Of a stretch of 64,000 nt of DNA, positions 33,756 to 46,527 are shown in pieces. This DNA comes from Apoderus coryli. Taxonomy: Eukaryota; Arthropoda; Insecta; Coleoptera; Attelabidae. The stretch is taken from positions 20,930,430 to 20,994,429 of the forward strand of contig OU452204.1 in the NCBI GenBank assembly GCA_911728435.2. Reading direction: 5' to 3'. The notes under the pieces were generated by a model. That model searched no databases. It worked only from the letters and a program-made list of their open reading frames with translations, and was not told the DNA's origin. Made by a program: the position numbers and the translations under genes. How positions within the stretch are numbered: position 1 is the first letter of the stretch; the number at the start of each line of letters is the position of its first letter.

Positions 33756-36022
33756 TCACAAATAAGAGTTTGTATCGAACGGAAATAAATCAATAGAATT
33801 CGTAATATCGTCTTCATATTGGATCGCATCGTCTTGAGTTTCAATTACGCACGCCTCTGGAATAGCTTTAGCTGGCTTTCGACCAGGCCTTTTTTGAATT
33901 TTCATGGTCGTATCCAACTCGTTATTACTTGAACCTTGAAAACTATCTTGAGAAGTGTCTTCACCGGTATTACTCGACTCATCTTTCTCTGGTTGGATTG
34001 AGCTTGTAGGCTCATCAGCATTTTCACTGGGTTGTTGTGTTGTAGGGCCTGGAAAAAATTCATAAAACAAGGTGCTGAATTCTATTTGAGAAGAGCTGTT
34101 TACCCACCTTGTTCACTATCCGTTTTAATTTCTGATACATTGCTATTAGCAGCCTCCTGCTTACCAAAAATCGATCTAGACTTCAATTTCTCCAAATATC
34201 TATATTCTTCACAATATGTCTCAGTCTCCTTCTCCGGTTCACTGTTATCTACCATCCAACTATTGAATCTAAATGTACAAACAAATTTCACTCACATTTC
34301 TCTTGGAAGTATCCGAATTTACCTCTGCTGTATGTTGGACGAACCTAACTCCTCATATTCGTCTTTAGTAACTAAAAACGATTTAAAATCAGGAGTTTTT
34401 AAAAGTCTCGTGCCACCTTTCCAAGAGTACGTGACAGGATCTTCGGGCTGATACACATGGACCTCCCATAAATGCGGTAGAAGGGATCTCAATTCGTTGT
34501 ACATTCTTTTTTTGAAACCAGGAAAATTGCAATTACCACCTAGAATCATGACAAACTAATCGATTTAAAGTTAAAGCATGTATGACTGTGAAAATGCTGT
34601 ACCTATCAATACGATATGCTTGGCTAGCTTTTCTTGTTGGTCCAAAGGACACGACAAAATCGATTTAACAACTGCTTCAGCTATACCCATACTTTTCATT
34701 CCAACATCTGAGGGATGGAACAAAATTTCTGGTACAATAAACCGTTCATTGTTTAGCCTAAGGAATAACATATTCATGATTATAGTGGTCAAAACGAATT
34801 TGATAGAGGATTGTTCGCAAATGATTTTACCTAAGAATCTGGCAATTTTCTTCTAGATCAGCATGTTTAGGATTATTCACATCCTGTATATATCCTCTAC
34901 GGATATTATTGAAATCGGGCAATACGTAATTGCGGAGTATCGGATTTGTACTACCACTTTGGGAGGCAATTTTTAATTCTTCTTTCACATTCTCCGCCAC
35001 ATAACATGTATCTTCTTTAACCTGAAATTGGAAAACTCTATATCCTACTGATCCTTTCAATTTATAAGAAAAAAAGCACTGCCTTGCTTATCCGTGAGAT
35101 AGAAAAAGGAAAAAATCGATTTTAGGATACGGCAATGCCTTTGGACCGAGGCCTGACATCCCAAAACCAAATCTCCGAAGAGAGATTTTAGTGAGTATTA
35201 GAACGACTTCACTAATTTGACTCTCGCACTTATTTGAAGAGTTTTTGAGCATTAAGCCCATGAAATAGTTATAAATAACCTTACCTGATTTATAACATAA
35301 GTCTCCTCCATGACATTATATTGCCTATAAGATATAATGTCCTTTAGATGATTAGTTAACAATTTCCCACCTACATTTAGACGTCTTATAGCTCTTAAAT
35401 ACTTATTACCATTAATATACGGTATTATATGCGTAAAACTAAACCCAGTATCAACAATCAAACATGGGTCTCTAGCACTTAATTTAAAGTCATGAGCATA
35501 CTTGAGTTGGGCTAAATCAGTGGGATTTATACGAAACATCGACGGCACTTCATATTCCTCGAAGAATATTTCATCCATACAATCTTGAATCGATTTAAAA
35601 TTGAACAGCGGTTGTGTAAGAATTACTGGATTATCGTTAATAGGACATACATTTTTGCTAAATGCGTAGTCCCACACGGGTTTCTGTACCTCCCATTTAG
35701 TAATATATCCACGTTCGCAAGGTAAAAGGAAATACAGACCAGAACAGTCGCGACATTCCTCAAGTTGACTACCAATAAATAATCGTTTTCTCTCAGATTT
35801 GGCCTTCATAATTGAATTGGGTATAATTGATGGTGTCTCATCTTTTGAATGTCCTATTTTTATTGAGTACCCACCAGTATCGACTATAACAGCTTTCAAA
35901 TGGTTAATTTTTTGTTCTTTCTGGTGGTCAGTGCTACTGGAACCAGGGCTGCTTCTACGTCTTTTATTCCGGTTAATTTTGTCGGGGAGTTTGAAAAGTA
36001 CCTTTGTATCTGATGTGGACAT
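33756..36022 (-). CDS. Arp6: actin-related protein 6 (Arp6)
   Basis: Arp6 is a nuclear actin fold subunit of SWR1/SRCAP-type complexes that load H2A.Z, and is linked to heterochromatin in flies. Exons are 35285-36022, 34831-35021, 34603-34757, 34323-34539, 34108-34268 and 33756-34048. The total of 1755 nt gives 584 residues. Diagnostic blocks are VDTGGYSIKIG (phosphate 1), SERKRLFIGSQLEEC, SGLYFLLPCERGYI, VDTGFSFTHIIPY (phosphate 2), VGGKLLTNHLK, ISYRQYNVMEETYVINQ, VPEILFHPSDVG and VLIGGNCNFPGF (adenosine loop). I chose ATG 36022 because the frame upstream has only a TTG. Canonical Arp6 is about 400 residues; this one adds about 45 N-terminal and roughly 130 C-terminal residues, mostly acidic, Ser-rich and disordered, with an AT-hook-like KRPGRKPAK near the end. 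The tail exons have good splice sites. Confidence 0.93.
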
Positions 36023-36822
36023 TTTAACCAAGTATTTTAATTATATCATACAGTTTACTTAAATCTATTTTTGAACTACTCAATTTACTAAGTAGCTGAA
36101 TGCTGAATTGGTTTATTTACATACACATAATTGTGTGTTGTGTTTACATTAGACAACTGGTTTGGTTAGGTGAGAGGAGTTAGTAATGACATTTCTAATG
36201 TCATTGGGAGTTAGGACCTCAGAAAATCTGAGGTTAGGACTGTAATGTAAGCACAGCAACATTGTCTTTAAAGACAATGACAGCAGCTAACATGCACGTA
36301 AGCATAAACATTTAGCGGCAGACGTGCTACAAATTTCAAATACGGATGGGATTAATTTTTTCTTATACGGTGACCAAAGAAACGAATTGGTTGGTTGTTT
36401 GAAAAAGACTATCAAATAATGACTAAAGTACTTTATATTATTCTATGTATAGTATATTTATACTATATAATAATCCAAGGACTTAAATATAGTGTTCATC
36501 TTCTAAAATTATTATTTATCTAGCTATTACCGATAAACTTTTGTTGAAGTTATGCCATTGTCTTAAAGACTTAGAATGCTAATATATTATTTCGGTAAAT
36601 CAATTTAACGTTTGAAAATATATTTGAAAAAATATCAAACCTTCAGCACTTGGGAAAATGGTTCAACCCTGAGTTATTAAAACGAATTCACCGCAGGTAC
36701 CTACCTAGTTAATGTTGGCTTCACAAAAAATGTGGACAGATTTGGAAAAACTGTCGTTAGATTAAACTGAAATACAACTTTGTAACTATAACAGAATTTA
36801 ATATCAATAACGTATTACTAAA
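36023..36822. promoter_or_regulatory. 5' region of Arp6 and 3' region of ECI
   Basis: The Arp6 promoter should lie here by position. There is a short imperfect repeat of acattgtctttaaagacaatga (about 36260) that also appears near 38000-38060 upstream of AIP. No exon seen. Confidence 0.4.
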
Positions 36823-37650
36823 TCACAATTTGCTTTTCCGACTAATAAACGCTAATATTGCATTAGTGAATTCTGGAGATTCCGCGCAAATTTCTAATGT
36901 CTCAAATTCTCTGTCCATTGAATCCAGCAAACGTTTATTCAGATTGTCTGTTAATAATTTCTTATTTCGCTTAACATTTTCAACAGATAAATCTCCATAT
37001 TTGTGCAAATCTTCAATGAATCTATTTATTTGGTGGTGAGGAATTATTTCAGCAATTAGACCGAACTGGTAAGCCTCCTTTGCTGTTAATTTATGGTTCA
37101 AAAGAAGCATTTCGGATGCTTTACTTCTACCTAAAGTGTATGGATAAGTAAATGATGAGCCGCCTGGAAATAATTATCTAATTAACCGGAACAGTTGAAT
37201 GCAAATAAATTATGAGTGTATGTAACAACCTTCAGCACATATTCCCAACTTAACAAAAGGTGTATCAAACACAGCTGTATCTGATGCGTATATTATATCA
37301 CATAAAGCGACAAATGTAGCACCAATACCAATTGCTGGACCATTCACCACAGCAATTAATAGCTTTGGATAATTTATCAGAGCCTTAACCATATTTTTTA
37401 CATAATTTAGACGTTCAGGACCACTTTGAGACTCCTCCAAAACACTCTTAATATCGTTTCCACTTGTAAAGTATTCCCCAACCCCAGTTATTATCGTTAG
37501 AACAATACTGTCATCGACTGCATCTGTATTTAAGATTTCTGCTAATTGTTGATACATACTAGCATTCATGGCATTTTTTCTCTGTGCTCTGTTAAATTTT
37601 ATTGTTCTTACTGCATTTTTCAATGTAACTTCAATATTTTTTTCGGACAT
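36823..37650 (-). CDS. peroxisomal enoyl-CoA delta isomerase (ECI2-like)
   Basis: A crotonase-fold enzyme expected to shift 3-enoyl-CoA to 2-enoyl-CoA double bonds during beta-oxidation of unsaturated fatty acids. Two exons, 37230-37650 and 36823-37163, make 253 residues. Visible blocks are IKFNRAQRKNAMN, YFTSGNDIKSVL, VNGPAIGIGATF with CDIIYAS (oxyanion-hole region), and FVKLGICAEGGSSFTYP, whose Glu matches the catalytic acid of the ECI2 subfamily. The protein ends SKL, a type 1 peroxisomal targeting signal. Vertebrate ECI2 has an N-terminal acyl-CoA-binding domain; none is here, as in short insect forms. It is head-to-head with AIP, 917 bp away. Confidence 0.93.
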
Positions 37651-38566
37651 TCTTATATAACGGGCTTATATTAAAATATTTTACGCAAAAACTATAAAAA
37701 CAAATAAGTATTGCACTTCTAAAGTCTGTACTTTGTACTAAGATAAGATAGTTGCTGCACAGCTAACAGCTGTGGTTGCTGCTTGTTGACATGAAGTTGA
37801 TTGTTTATTGACTGTTTATAAATAAAGCATCAGATTTTTAAAAGGACAGGATCACAGCCAGTCCTCCAGCGATGAGCACAGATCACATAACACTGCGTCT
37901 GTGTGTTATGTGGCGAGGATATAGAGTTGCATCGATGATTTCCTGCTATTAAAAGGAACAGAATAATTTGCGTACTAGCTCAAGGAGGTTAAATAATACC
38001 ATTGTCTTTAAAAACATAAAGACAATGATAATACCATTGTCTTGTTTATAAAAACAATGATAATACCGCTTTGACTAGGATTCCGAGTCAAAGTAATACC
38101 TAATACCCCATTAATAATTATGAAATTAGAATCCCACATCTAATATGTTAGTTTCACATTTATTGATAGCATGTACCTCTACCACTACCATTAATTATCT
38201 ACCAATTAGGCATCAAATTCACTCACCTGTCATAAACTCCGATTCCTTTTACGAATTTGATTCATAGTACAAAAAAATGAATGAATTCGACTCACAGTTA
38301 AGACTTAAATGCGAAATTAATTATTTAAAAATGTTTCATCGGGAATGATAGTTTTTTTCTTTTTTTTTTCTTCTTTTATAAAAAAAAAAAGAAAGTGAAG
38401 TGAGCGATAAGTGATCATGTCACATTAGCCCAGCTGATCCATTGACAGATAGATAACGCCTACTTGTTGTATAAAACAAGCTAAAAGTAAACAGGGACAA
38501 AGGACACGAATTGTTTACAAATATATTTATATATTAATTATTTACAAGAATATTAAGAGAAGAGAT
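37651..38566. promoter_or_regulatory. divergent region between ECI and AIP
   Basis: Both genes start outward from here. It contains repeated cattgtcttt/aaagacaatg half-sites near 38000-38060 and a T-run/A-run hairpin near 38350-38390. Function is inferred from position only. Confidence 0.45.
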
Positions 38567-39872
38567 ATGAGTACTAACGACGATTTAATAGTGAAAAAAA
38601 TAATACATCCTGGCACAAAAACAATAGAGTTTAAAAATGGTACAAAAGTAAGTATCAAATATCATTTAAGGTCCATTCATAATACTATTTAGTTTAGGTG
38701 TTTTTCCATTTCCAAACTAAAATGTGCAACTCGGACAACACACTATTAGATGATTCAAGAAAAATGGGAAAAGGCGAACCACTTCACATTATTCTAGGTA
38801 AAAAATTCAAGCTGGAAGTATGGGAGGTGATTCTCCAGAAAATGTCTTTAAATGAAGTTGCTCAATTTACTGTGAATAAAAGCGTAAGGAGATCTAACAT
38901 TTCTTATTGAATCATATTTACTAATAATAACATTTGTAGCTGGTAATGCAATACCCATTTGTCTCAAAAACATTAAGAGATATGCATAAGCCTGTAGAAG
39001 ACAGGAAAACGCACCATTGTGCGATGACATTACAGACCGAAGGAATTGGTTATGATGACTTGAATAAATTTATGAATGGACCTACAGATTTAGAATTCAT
39101 CATGGGTAATAATAATTACACTTCAGCTCTTTATTATTTTATTTTTAATTAGCTATACCTATTCCCTTTTAGAGATAGTTAAAGTTGAACAACCAGAGGA
39201 GTATGAAAAGGAAACTTGGCAAATGGACGAGAATGAAAGGGCAGAGTTAATACCAAAGCTAAAGGTTGATGGTAATGATGAATTCAATAACAAACATTAC
39301 GAGAAAGCGGCAGATTTATATGCAAAAGCAATTGGTATTATTGAGCAAATGATGATTAAGTAAGTTGGACTATCGTTGATATTGAAGTAATAATTATTTT
39401 TCCATTCTCTCCATTTCACTGTATAGTATAATCGATATGAGAGGGTTGTGGAAAAATGACAATTTTTTTTAGCGAAAAACCGCATGCAGAGGAATGGAAC
39501 AAACTAAATGAACTGAAGCTTCCACTTCTATTAAATTATTCTCAATGTAAATTTCAGTGTAAAGACTACTACCCTGTTATCGAACATTGTAATGAAGTTA
39601 TCAAATACGAGCAAGGTTGAGTGATTTTTCAAAAATTGCAATTTCATTGATAGAATTCCCATTTTGTAGATAACGTGAAAGCATATTACAGAAGAGCTAA
39701 AGCGCATGTGGCTGTGTGGAATCCAAGAGAGGCGAAATCGGATTTTGAAAAGGTTATGGATCTCGATCCGACCATGACGGCTACGGTTAAAAAAGAATTG
39801 GAAAAGTTACAACAGCTCCAGAAAGATCAGGACAAGCGGGATAAGGAAAAATTAAAAAAATTATTTACATAA
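38567..39872 (+). CDS. AIP: AH receptor-interacting protein (AIP/XAP2-like co-chaperone)
   Basis: AIP is an Hsp90 co-chaperone with an FKBP-like N-domain and C-terminal TPRs. Exons are 38567-38647, 38698-38883, 38940-39105, 39173-39359, 39473-39615 and 39670-39872. They total 966 nt, giving 321 residues, close to the family length of about 330. The N-domain shows KKIIHPGTKTIEFKNGTK, DDSRKMGKGEPLHIILGKKF and MSLNEVAQFTV. A linker (MDENERAELIPKLKVDGNDE) leads into TPR1 (FNNKHYEKAADLYAKAI). TPR2 has PLLLNYSQCKFQCKDYYPVI. TPR3 has VKAYYRRAKAHVAVWNPREA and FEKVMDLDPTM. A charged C-terminal helix ends at LKKLFT. Introns are short (about 50-115 bp). Confidence 0.95.
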
Positions 39873-39978
39873 ACGGAAATCAATTTCTTTTGTTCTTAAT
39901 AATGTATGTTTACGATATTGTATGTATTTTTAATTATATACCTCATACCACAAGTAAATGTTTGTAAATCAGACTCAC

Positions 39979-39984
39979 AATAAA
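39979..39984 (+). terminator. polyadenylation signal of AIP
   Basis: AATAAA about 107 bp after the AIP stop codon. Confidence 0.55.
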
Positions 39985-41629
39985 GAATGTTGGTGTCAGT
40001 GTTGTTCCTGGGATAAATTTATTTGTACTGAAAACAGCGCCTTCACGGTGCTGATTTCAGGTTCAATTGTACTGACGCGGGAAATTGAAATAATTTATAC
40101 CTAAGAACGTCTATTTACATAAACAAAAATACATTTTCTAATTTACCTATAGCATAAATTAACATTTAAGTAAATAAAATTTTCTAACTACAAAATACCG
40201 TTTAATGCACCGATATCACTAAAATTTATTATGCGTTATCCTTCTACGCGAAATATGATCAATTTTCACTCACCTGTCTGTGACGCAAGTTCCTTTTCCG
40301 TTGTCGTTGATAACGACCAAAAAAAATTGTGGTTAATTATTCTTGTTCTTTTTTATATGATTTTCTGTCCAAAATTGACTCTCAATAATTCTTCTTCTAT
40401 TATATGGCCTTAACTTCTAGGTTATTCGGCCAGATATCGGGGTTAGTTAGGTTAGTTGCCTTAAAATTGACAGAAAGCAGAAAAATTGTAAATCAAATTG
40501 TACTGATATTATTAGCTATTGTACTGATGTACTGACAAATTGGTCATTGTACTGATTTCAGCACAATTGTACTGACAGGAACAACACTGGTTGGTGTTGA
40601 ATGTTGAAACATCTGGCTTAAAAGGAAAAATGTTCTTCTTCTTCCTCGGTGTGGCCTCCACCTTACGGTGATTCAGCCAATAGGAAAAATGTTAGTGGCT
40701 CAGAAAAATTATTTTTCTGAGGTTAGTGATGTGTCATATGTCAAAAGTTTTTAGGGTAGGAATGTGTGATTTTGCATATAGCTGCTTGTTTTACCGTGAC
40801 CGAAGAAATTAATATATTGCTATTTTACAAACTTGAATAGAGGAGACACATATTTTTGTAATACTCGGTATTAAAATATTATGGTTCAGTTACTCAATAA
40901 TCCTCGAAAGAGAGTAATAGACTGATATTAGTGACGCAACATTGTGCTCAGTCAGTAGATCATACCTCGTTTGTCTTCATCGTTCTACTACCTGTTTTTC
41001 TGAAATTGAGGAGATTCTAGGAATGTTGATATCTGATATCGAAAAAAAATATCGTTATCCATATTTTAAAATTATATTGCATCGAAATATTGTATTACTA
41101 AATATCGGTAATATCCGAAATGAGAAACCAAAAATTCAGTACCGACGAACAGACAAGTGACACGACATTGATAAGTGACAATTGACATTATTGACAATCA
41201 ATAACCTTGTTCACAGGGCGTTTTACACAAGTACAACGATCAATTATCAATTAGTGAAAAACGAAAAACGGCAAAAGAACCTTTCACTGTTTTGTGCACA
41301 AAAGCCAAGAAGAAATATACGTATAGGTAATTATGCATATCAGTAATTTAAAATAAATATTGCAATCGATAGCTGTATTGTAATATTGATATTTCGATAT
41401 ATCGTTACAGAAAATATCGACGATATATATCCATACACTGGAAGCAAATATCATTCGATATATCGATATTTCCTAATATACTTTCCGTATTGTCATTTTT
41501 GTTGACATTGGTTTGTTTTTATTGCACAGATCAGGGAAGAAAGGTTTATTGTTTTTAAACTTTTGTCTAATAACTAGTCATCCAGTAAATTGAATACAAT
41601 TTTTTAGATAAATTGAAATAGACTTGAGT
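39985..41629. other. intergenic region before UBL7
   Basis: Repeated ttgtactgat units occur around 40490-40580. A cluster of palindromic atatcgatat motifs lies at about 41025-41480. The UBL7 promoter is expected at the right end. No exon seen. Confidence 0.4.
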
Positions 41630-42943
41630 ATGTCTACACATAATATTATTGTGGGCCTGTGGAAACCCGATGGCATGGTAAAATACAATATCGAAAATGT
41701 GAACATTAATGAGAAGGTAGAAGCCCTTAAATTACAGGTGAAGAATAGTGTAGGAGATTCTCTGTTAGAAAAAGCAGGTAAATATAATAGTTAATCGGAT
41801 TTCATGTGAATATACATTATTTTGTTATTGTTATTTTGAGAATTATCATATGCTGGAATTATTATGGAAGATGACAATATTTTGGCTTCATATGGGGTTA
41901 CACCTGGTGCTATTGTCCATATAGTTGAACAAAAGACTAAACAAACTGTACGTGAAAATAAAACAATAACTGAAGCTGAGGTTCAAGAATTGGTCAGTTA
42001 TATCAGAAATTTCAAGATGTCTTCAGCGTTTAGGCCCACATTACATGTACGTAATTAATTTTTTATTGTAAACATTCAAGTAGACATTGCTTGTTTTTGA
42101 TTTTAGAGACTAGAGAATCCTGACGAAATTGACAAAATAATAGCCGCTGTTCCTGGATTAGAAAATGATCCAATTGCTATTGTTATATTGTCGGAACCCG
42201 AACTCATTATGCAATTGGAAGATCCTAAAGTTGTGAGAAAGGTTAGTGTAGTCTTTGTTGGGTAGTCATTGTTGAGATTACTCGGTTGATTGTTTTGTAG
42301 GTGGCAGAGAAACATCCACTCCTAGTTGAAGCAGCTAAATATATTGGTACAGAATTCCATAAAGACACCTCCCCAACCACTGTATCAACACAACCAAGTA
42401 CTAGTACTGGTTACTCATATTCCCTTGATGCACTTTCCGACGATGATGAAGATATGGATTCCAGTTCAGATACAGCAGTATCGCAACATCCGTTGACTAG
42501 AAATTCTTCTTACAATGCTATTACAGCTGCACAATTAGCCGCGGCAATAGCAAATGCTACTAATACGGCATTTAATACTCATAGTGCTGGTTAGTATAAC
42601 TGTTTAACTAATATACAACTACATACAGTTTGACAACTGACGTTGACATTTCGTTACAGGTATGCCATCAACGCCAAATTCCAGTCTCATAACAAACGAA
42701 ATGTTCTCAAACGCAATGCAACGAGCGTTTGCATTTGGCAACGCTGGAAATGGTACATTCTCACCAACCACGCCCACAGGGGAGGAGTCCTTGGACGCGA
42801 TTACGAGACGTTTACAACCGCAATTATTGCAAATGCGCGAAATGGGCTTAGTCAATGATGTTGTAAATGTGAGGGCGTTACAAGCAACCAATGGGGATGT
42901 GCAAGCCGCAATTGATTTAGTGTTTAACGGTGCTATTGATTAA
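41630..42943 (+). CDS. UBL7: ubiquitin-like protein 7 (UBL and UBA domains)
   Basis: Exons 41630-41777, 41841-42046, 42107-42241, 42301-42589 and 42660-42943 sum to 1062 nt, giving 353 residues. The N-terminus is a ubiquitin-like fold ending with NILASYGVTPGAIVHIVEQ. A middle region (FRPTLHRLENPDEIDKIIAA, then DPIAIVILSEPELIMQLEDP and VAEKHPLLVEAAKYI) is family-typical. An acidic Ser/Thr-rich linker (DALSDDDEDMDSSS) precedes a C-terminal UBA domain (LQPQLLQMREMGL, ALQATNGDVQAAIDLVFNG). UBL-UBA proteins usually shuttle ubiquitinated cargo; the role of UBL7 is less defined. The family call rests on domain order and length (about 380 in vertebrates). Confidence 0.9.
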
Positions 42944-44971
42944 ATTAAGTTCATATAAATTTATCCTGTAAATATATTGTAGGTAACTATTAAAATTAGC
43001 AGTAATTTGAAAACTTGTTGTGTTTCCTTTACCCTAATAACGTCTGTCTAATAATCAACCTAAGTGACAACTGGTAGGTAGGTAAAGAACAATATCACTA
43101 TCAAAAGTTTATAAAACAAAAACACACAATGTAACTATATAACACACAGAATACTACGGCACTGGAAAACAAATCACTTGAAATGGCAAAGCACAAATAA
43201 AATATCCCGACGACAATGAGAGTATAAGAAAACATGGCGATTTTGAGTGCGCAATAATATGCGCAATCCCACCATTAGCAAGATCATATTCTCTGTTGTT
43301 CTCTGACAATGGTCCAACATAAAAGAAGAATAGTTGACAAGAATGACATTTGACAATACACATACCGGCTGTGCTATAAACCTTCATTGTTATAAATTTT
43401 TTACAACTTATGTTTGCCTGTTACTTGTTGTAATGTAAAGCTTATTCTGCCGAAAGAAAATGTTCGTTAATTTTCCCTATGTTTGCTGCTGGTTGTAATG
43501 TAAAGCTGGAGCTGAGCTAGGTATGTCGAGATTTTTGATAATTCTGGAGTTCTTACGTAAATGTGTCCGTACAAAAAACAAATTATAATCTTTGTTATTA
43601 CTTATTACCTACAATATTGGTAATTGGTAACATGCATATAGGTCCATTTGATAGGTACTACTACCTACCTATTTATTCGGTATATTAAGTATGCATAATA
43701 TAATACCAACATTTATGCTTGAGGTCAATTTCATTACTATCGATGGAGATCAAAGAACCAGCTAATAAATTTTATTATTTTTATTTCTGCAAGATGGAAA
43801 GTTAAATTATTAGACTAGCAATAATTTTGCGATTGATACAGATGTTGATTAGGCACACTTATTTGCTTAACCAACGGCTATATTACGAGGGTGGTTTGAT
43901 ACTTTATTGAGTTTTGTAATTTACTTTTTTCTCAACATAGTTTATCTAGTTTAAATGAAAAATAACTTAATGGCAAAGCGGACTAAAATTCTGGTTTTAC
44001 ATACACAAGGAATTTTGTTTAATTTAGGATCAGATCGTATAATATGCATATAACTTTTTAAGATATGTCATAAGACATTAAAAATGATCAAGTTGGAGTA
44101 GCTGGGGCTGAAGGGGAAACACAAAACACACAAAACATTTAAAATGAAAGCACTGTATAATAATCTTTATTTACATAAATAAGTGTAACATTCGCGATAA
44201 AGTAGTTGTGTTGTTTTGATTAGTTGGCGCTAAATCTACAGTGTAGAAAAAATCTTGGAAACATAATATTATTTTCACAACAATCTATGATTTAAATGGA
44301 AACCCCGCCTCCATATGAAGAAATCGTAATACCTACTATTTCTACGTATGTAATACAAGTTTTTAATATGCAAACTAATTCCGTTGGATAAAATAGATAA
44401 AACACGTTCTCCTGTTATCTGGCGGGACAAACTTGCGATTTCACAAGTATATATAGTATGATACGTTTACCAAAGATTATACTACTTTGCGTCTACTATT
44501 TTCAGATTTCGTCGAGCATAAACTGCTCTATTTTTATTATTTCGTTATGCAGAGAAATAACGAAACGTTGAGAATAAGAAATTTATTATGTCGAAAATTT
44601 AACACCTCTAATTTTCAACCAATAAGATGTCTTAATCTTGACTTATTACTATAGCAACCAAAAAAATCCCGAAATTTTTTTCGAAGCGCAGCGATATTTA
44701 AAAATTTAAGTGGCCATTTTTTTAAGTTGTGACAGAACCATTTAAAAACTCATATTGTAACGTTTTTCATAATTCGTTGTGTGACATAATACGAGTTTTA
44801 ATTAAAACTAATTTATTTACACTTATAATAAACACTAAAACATACTAATAACTTAAACGAATTAATATTGTGACTATATTTATTTTCACTATTTATTTCT
44901 ACTATTTATTTATGATGTCACAACACTGGTCTTAACTATGGACTATTCACTTCAAGATTGATTGTCGGTCC
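42944..44971. other. intergenic, no gene seen
   Basis: A lone tattacgagggtggtttgat near 43890 resembles a mariner terminus with no partner found. Otherwise AT-rich. Confidence 0.35.
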
Positions 44972-46370
44972 TTTTTTTTTTTTTTTTTTTGATTATGCCA
45001 AGGCAGAGAAATCATCATGACACCTAGGGAGTTCCTTACCACTTCCCTAGATAGTGTGGGACTCTAACCCAAACTAAAACTCTGCCTTATCTTTGTAGTA
45101 TGGCTCGGGAACCCTCCCTTTTCCATGTCCTCTGTTGCTGTTGTCTTTTGATGTTGATTGTCGTCTGTTGCTGTTGTCCTCTGTTGGTGGTGCCTAGAAG
45201 GCACTCTGAAACATACATTTAGATGAGTAGGCCTGACCTGAAAGAAACAATATTAATTGGTGTCCTAGTCCTGTGGATTCCTTCGTCAGAGTTGACTCCT
45301 CGGTCTCCGGTACCGCCTGGCACCGTCTTCTACGTTGTAGTTGACTGCTTCGCGTGGTGCACCATTCGGTGAAGTTGTCCGCTGCTCGCTGCAAGTATCT
45401 TCTCACCAATTCCGCACTACGACTGCGGGCAATCAGGGCGGTGTCGTCTGCGTAGAGTGCCAAGGTGTTCTCGTCTGTCCTTGGGATGTCGCTGGTAAAG
45501 ATGGAGAGAAGATAGTACTGACCCCTGCGGCACGCCGGCCTCCAGTGTCCGTGATTCCGAGACCTCCTTCCCTGTCCTGTAGGTAGGAGTCTGCTAGTTT
45601 GATCATCGCTGGTGGGTATCCTAAAGTGTGCATCTTATAGATGAGTTCTTCCTGCCAGACCCAGTCGAAGGCTCTGGTCACATCCTTGGCGCCAGTTTAG
45701 TCCTTGTGCTGCATGCTCAACGAGTCTTAACAGTTGCAACTCCGTGTTGTGATTGGCTCTGAACCCAAACTGCTCGTCGGGGATTACTTCCAGTTCATCC
45801 GAGAACTCGCGAAGTCGCCAGAGGATAATTCGTTCTGCTATCTTGGACAGGGCGTTCAGTAAACTGATGAGGGAACTTCAGGTCCTTGCCCTGCTTAGGT
45901 AGCATCACTACTATAGCCTCTTTCCACTTCTAAATAGAAGTGTCCCAGTCATAAGATGCCGTTGATGATGGTCGCAATTCCTGCAATGCGCGTCCTCGGC
46001 AACAGTTTTAGCGCCTTGTTGCTAATTCCGTCGGGGCCTGGTGCCTTCTTTATCTTCAGGTGATGGATTATGCTGCGTATTTCTTCTGTGGTTGCTGGTC
46101 TTAGTGGCTCTCCATCCATGTCCCGCCGCCTGGCCTGTCTAAGAAACCTGTGGGCCTCGTCCTCTAACTCCTCGTCGTCGTCAGGATGTATATTCTCCCT
46201 ACACTCCCTTCAAGGCAGTCAGCAAATGTCTCAGCCTTTTCTTGGTCCGTATAGACGATCCTGCCTCTTTCCCCATGGATGGGGGATTGTCTGTCCCTGT
46301 TATACGTTGGCTTTTATATGTTTTTCTCATTTCTCGAACACTTCCAGTAAATAGTCGTTTGTTCTACAAC
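44972..46370 (-). mobile_element. jockey-type LINE with poly(A) tail
   Basis: The minus strand has a run of about 18 A at the 3' end (44972-44990) and, upstream, decayed RT segments: PDEQFGFRANHNTELQLL, AFDWVWQEELIYKM and ALYADDTALIARS (catalytic YADD). GC content is visibly higher than the flanks. Many stops and frameshifts. Confidence 0.8.
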
Positions 46371-46527
46371 ATTGTGGCGCGCGTACGTCCATTCCAGGTT
46401 CATATCGTAAGCGAGCCACATCCTACCAAATTAACACAGCGTTGCCCCGGACGAGGTACAGCCTATTAAATATGTACAGAGTCGCCTCTGGTTAGAGTCG
46501 CGAGCTTTCTAGAACGATTACATCTGA

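Noticed and set aside
41025..41480. Cluster of atatcgatat motifs as a regulatory array upstream of UBL7
   Set aside because: Simple AT palindromes without regular spacing; low-complexity sequence is a sufficient explanation.
42643..42858. Alternate frame over the UBA exon of UBL7
   Set aside because: The in-phase frame gives a clear UBA domain and completes a protein with correct phases.
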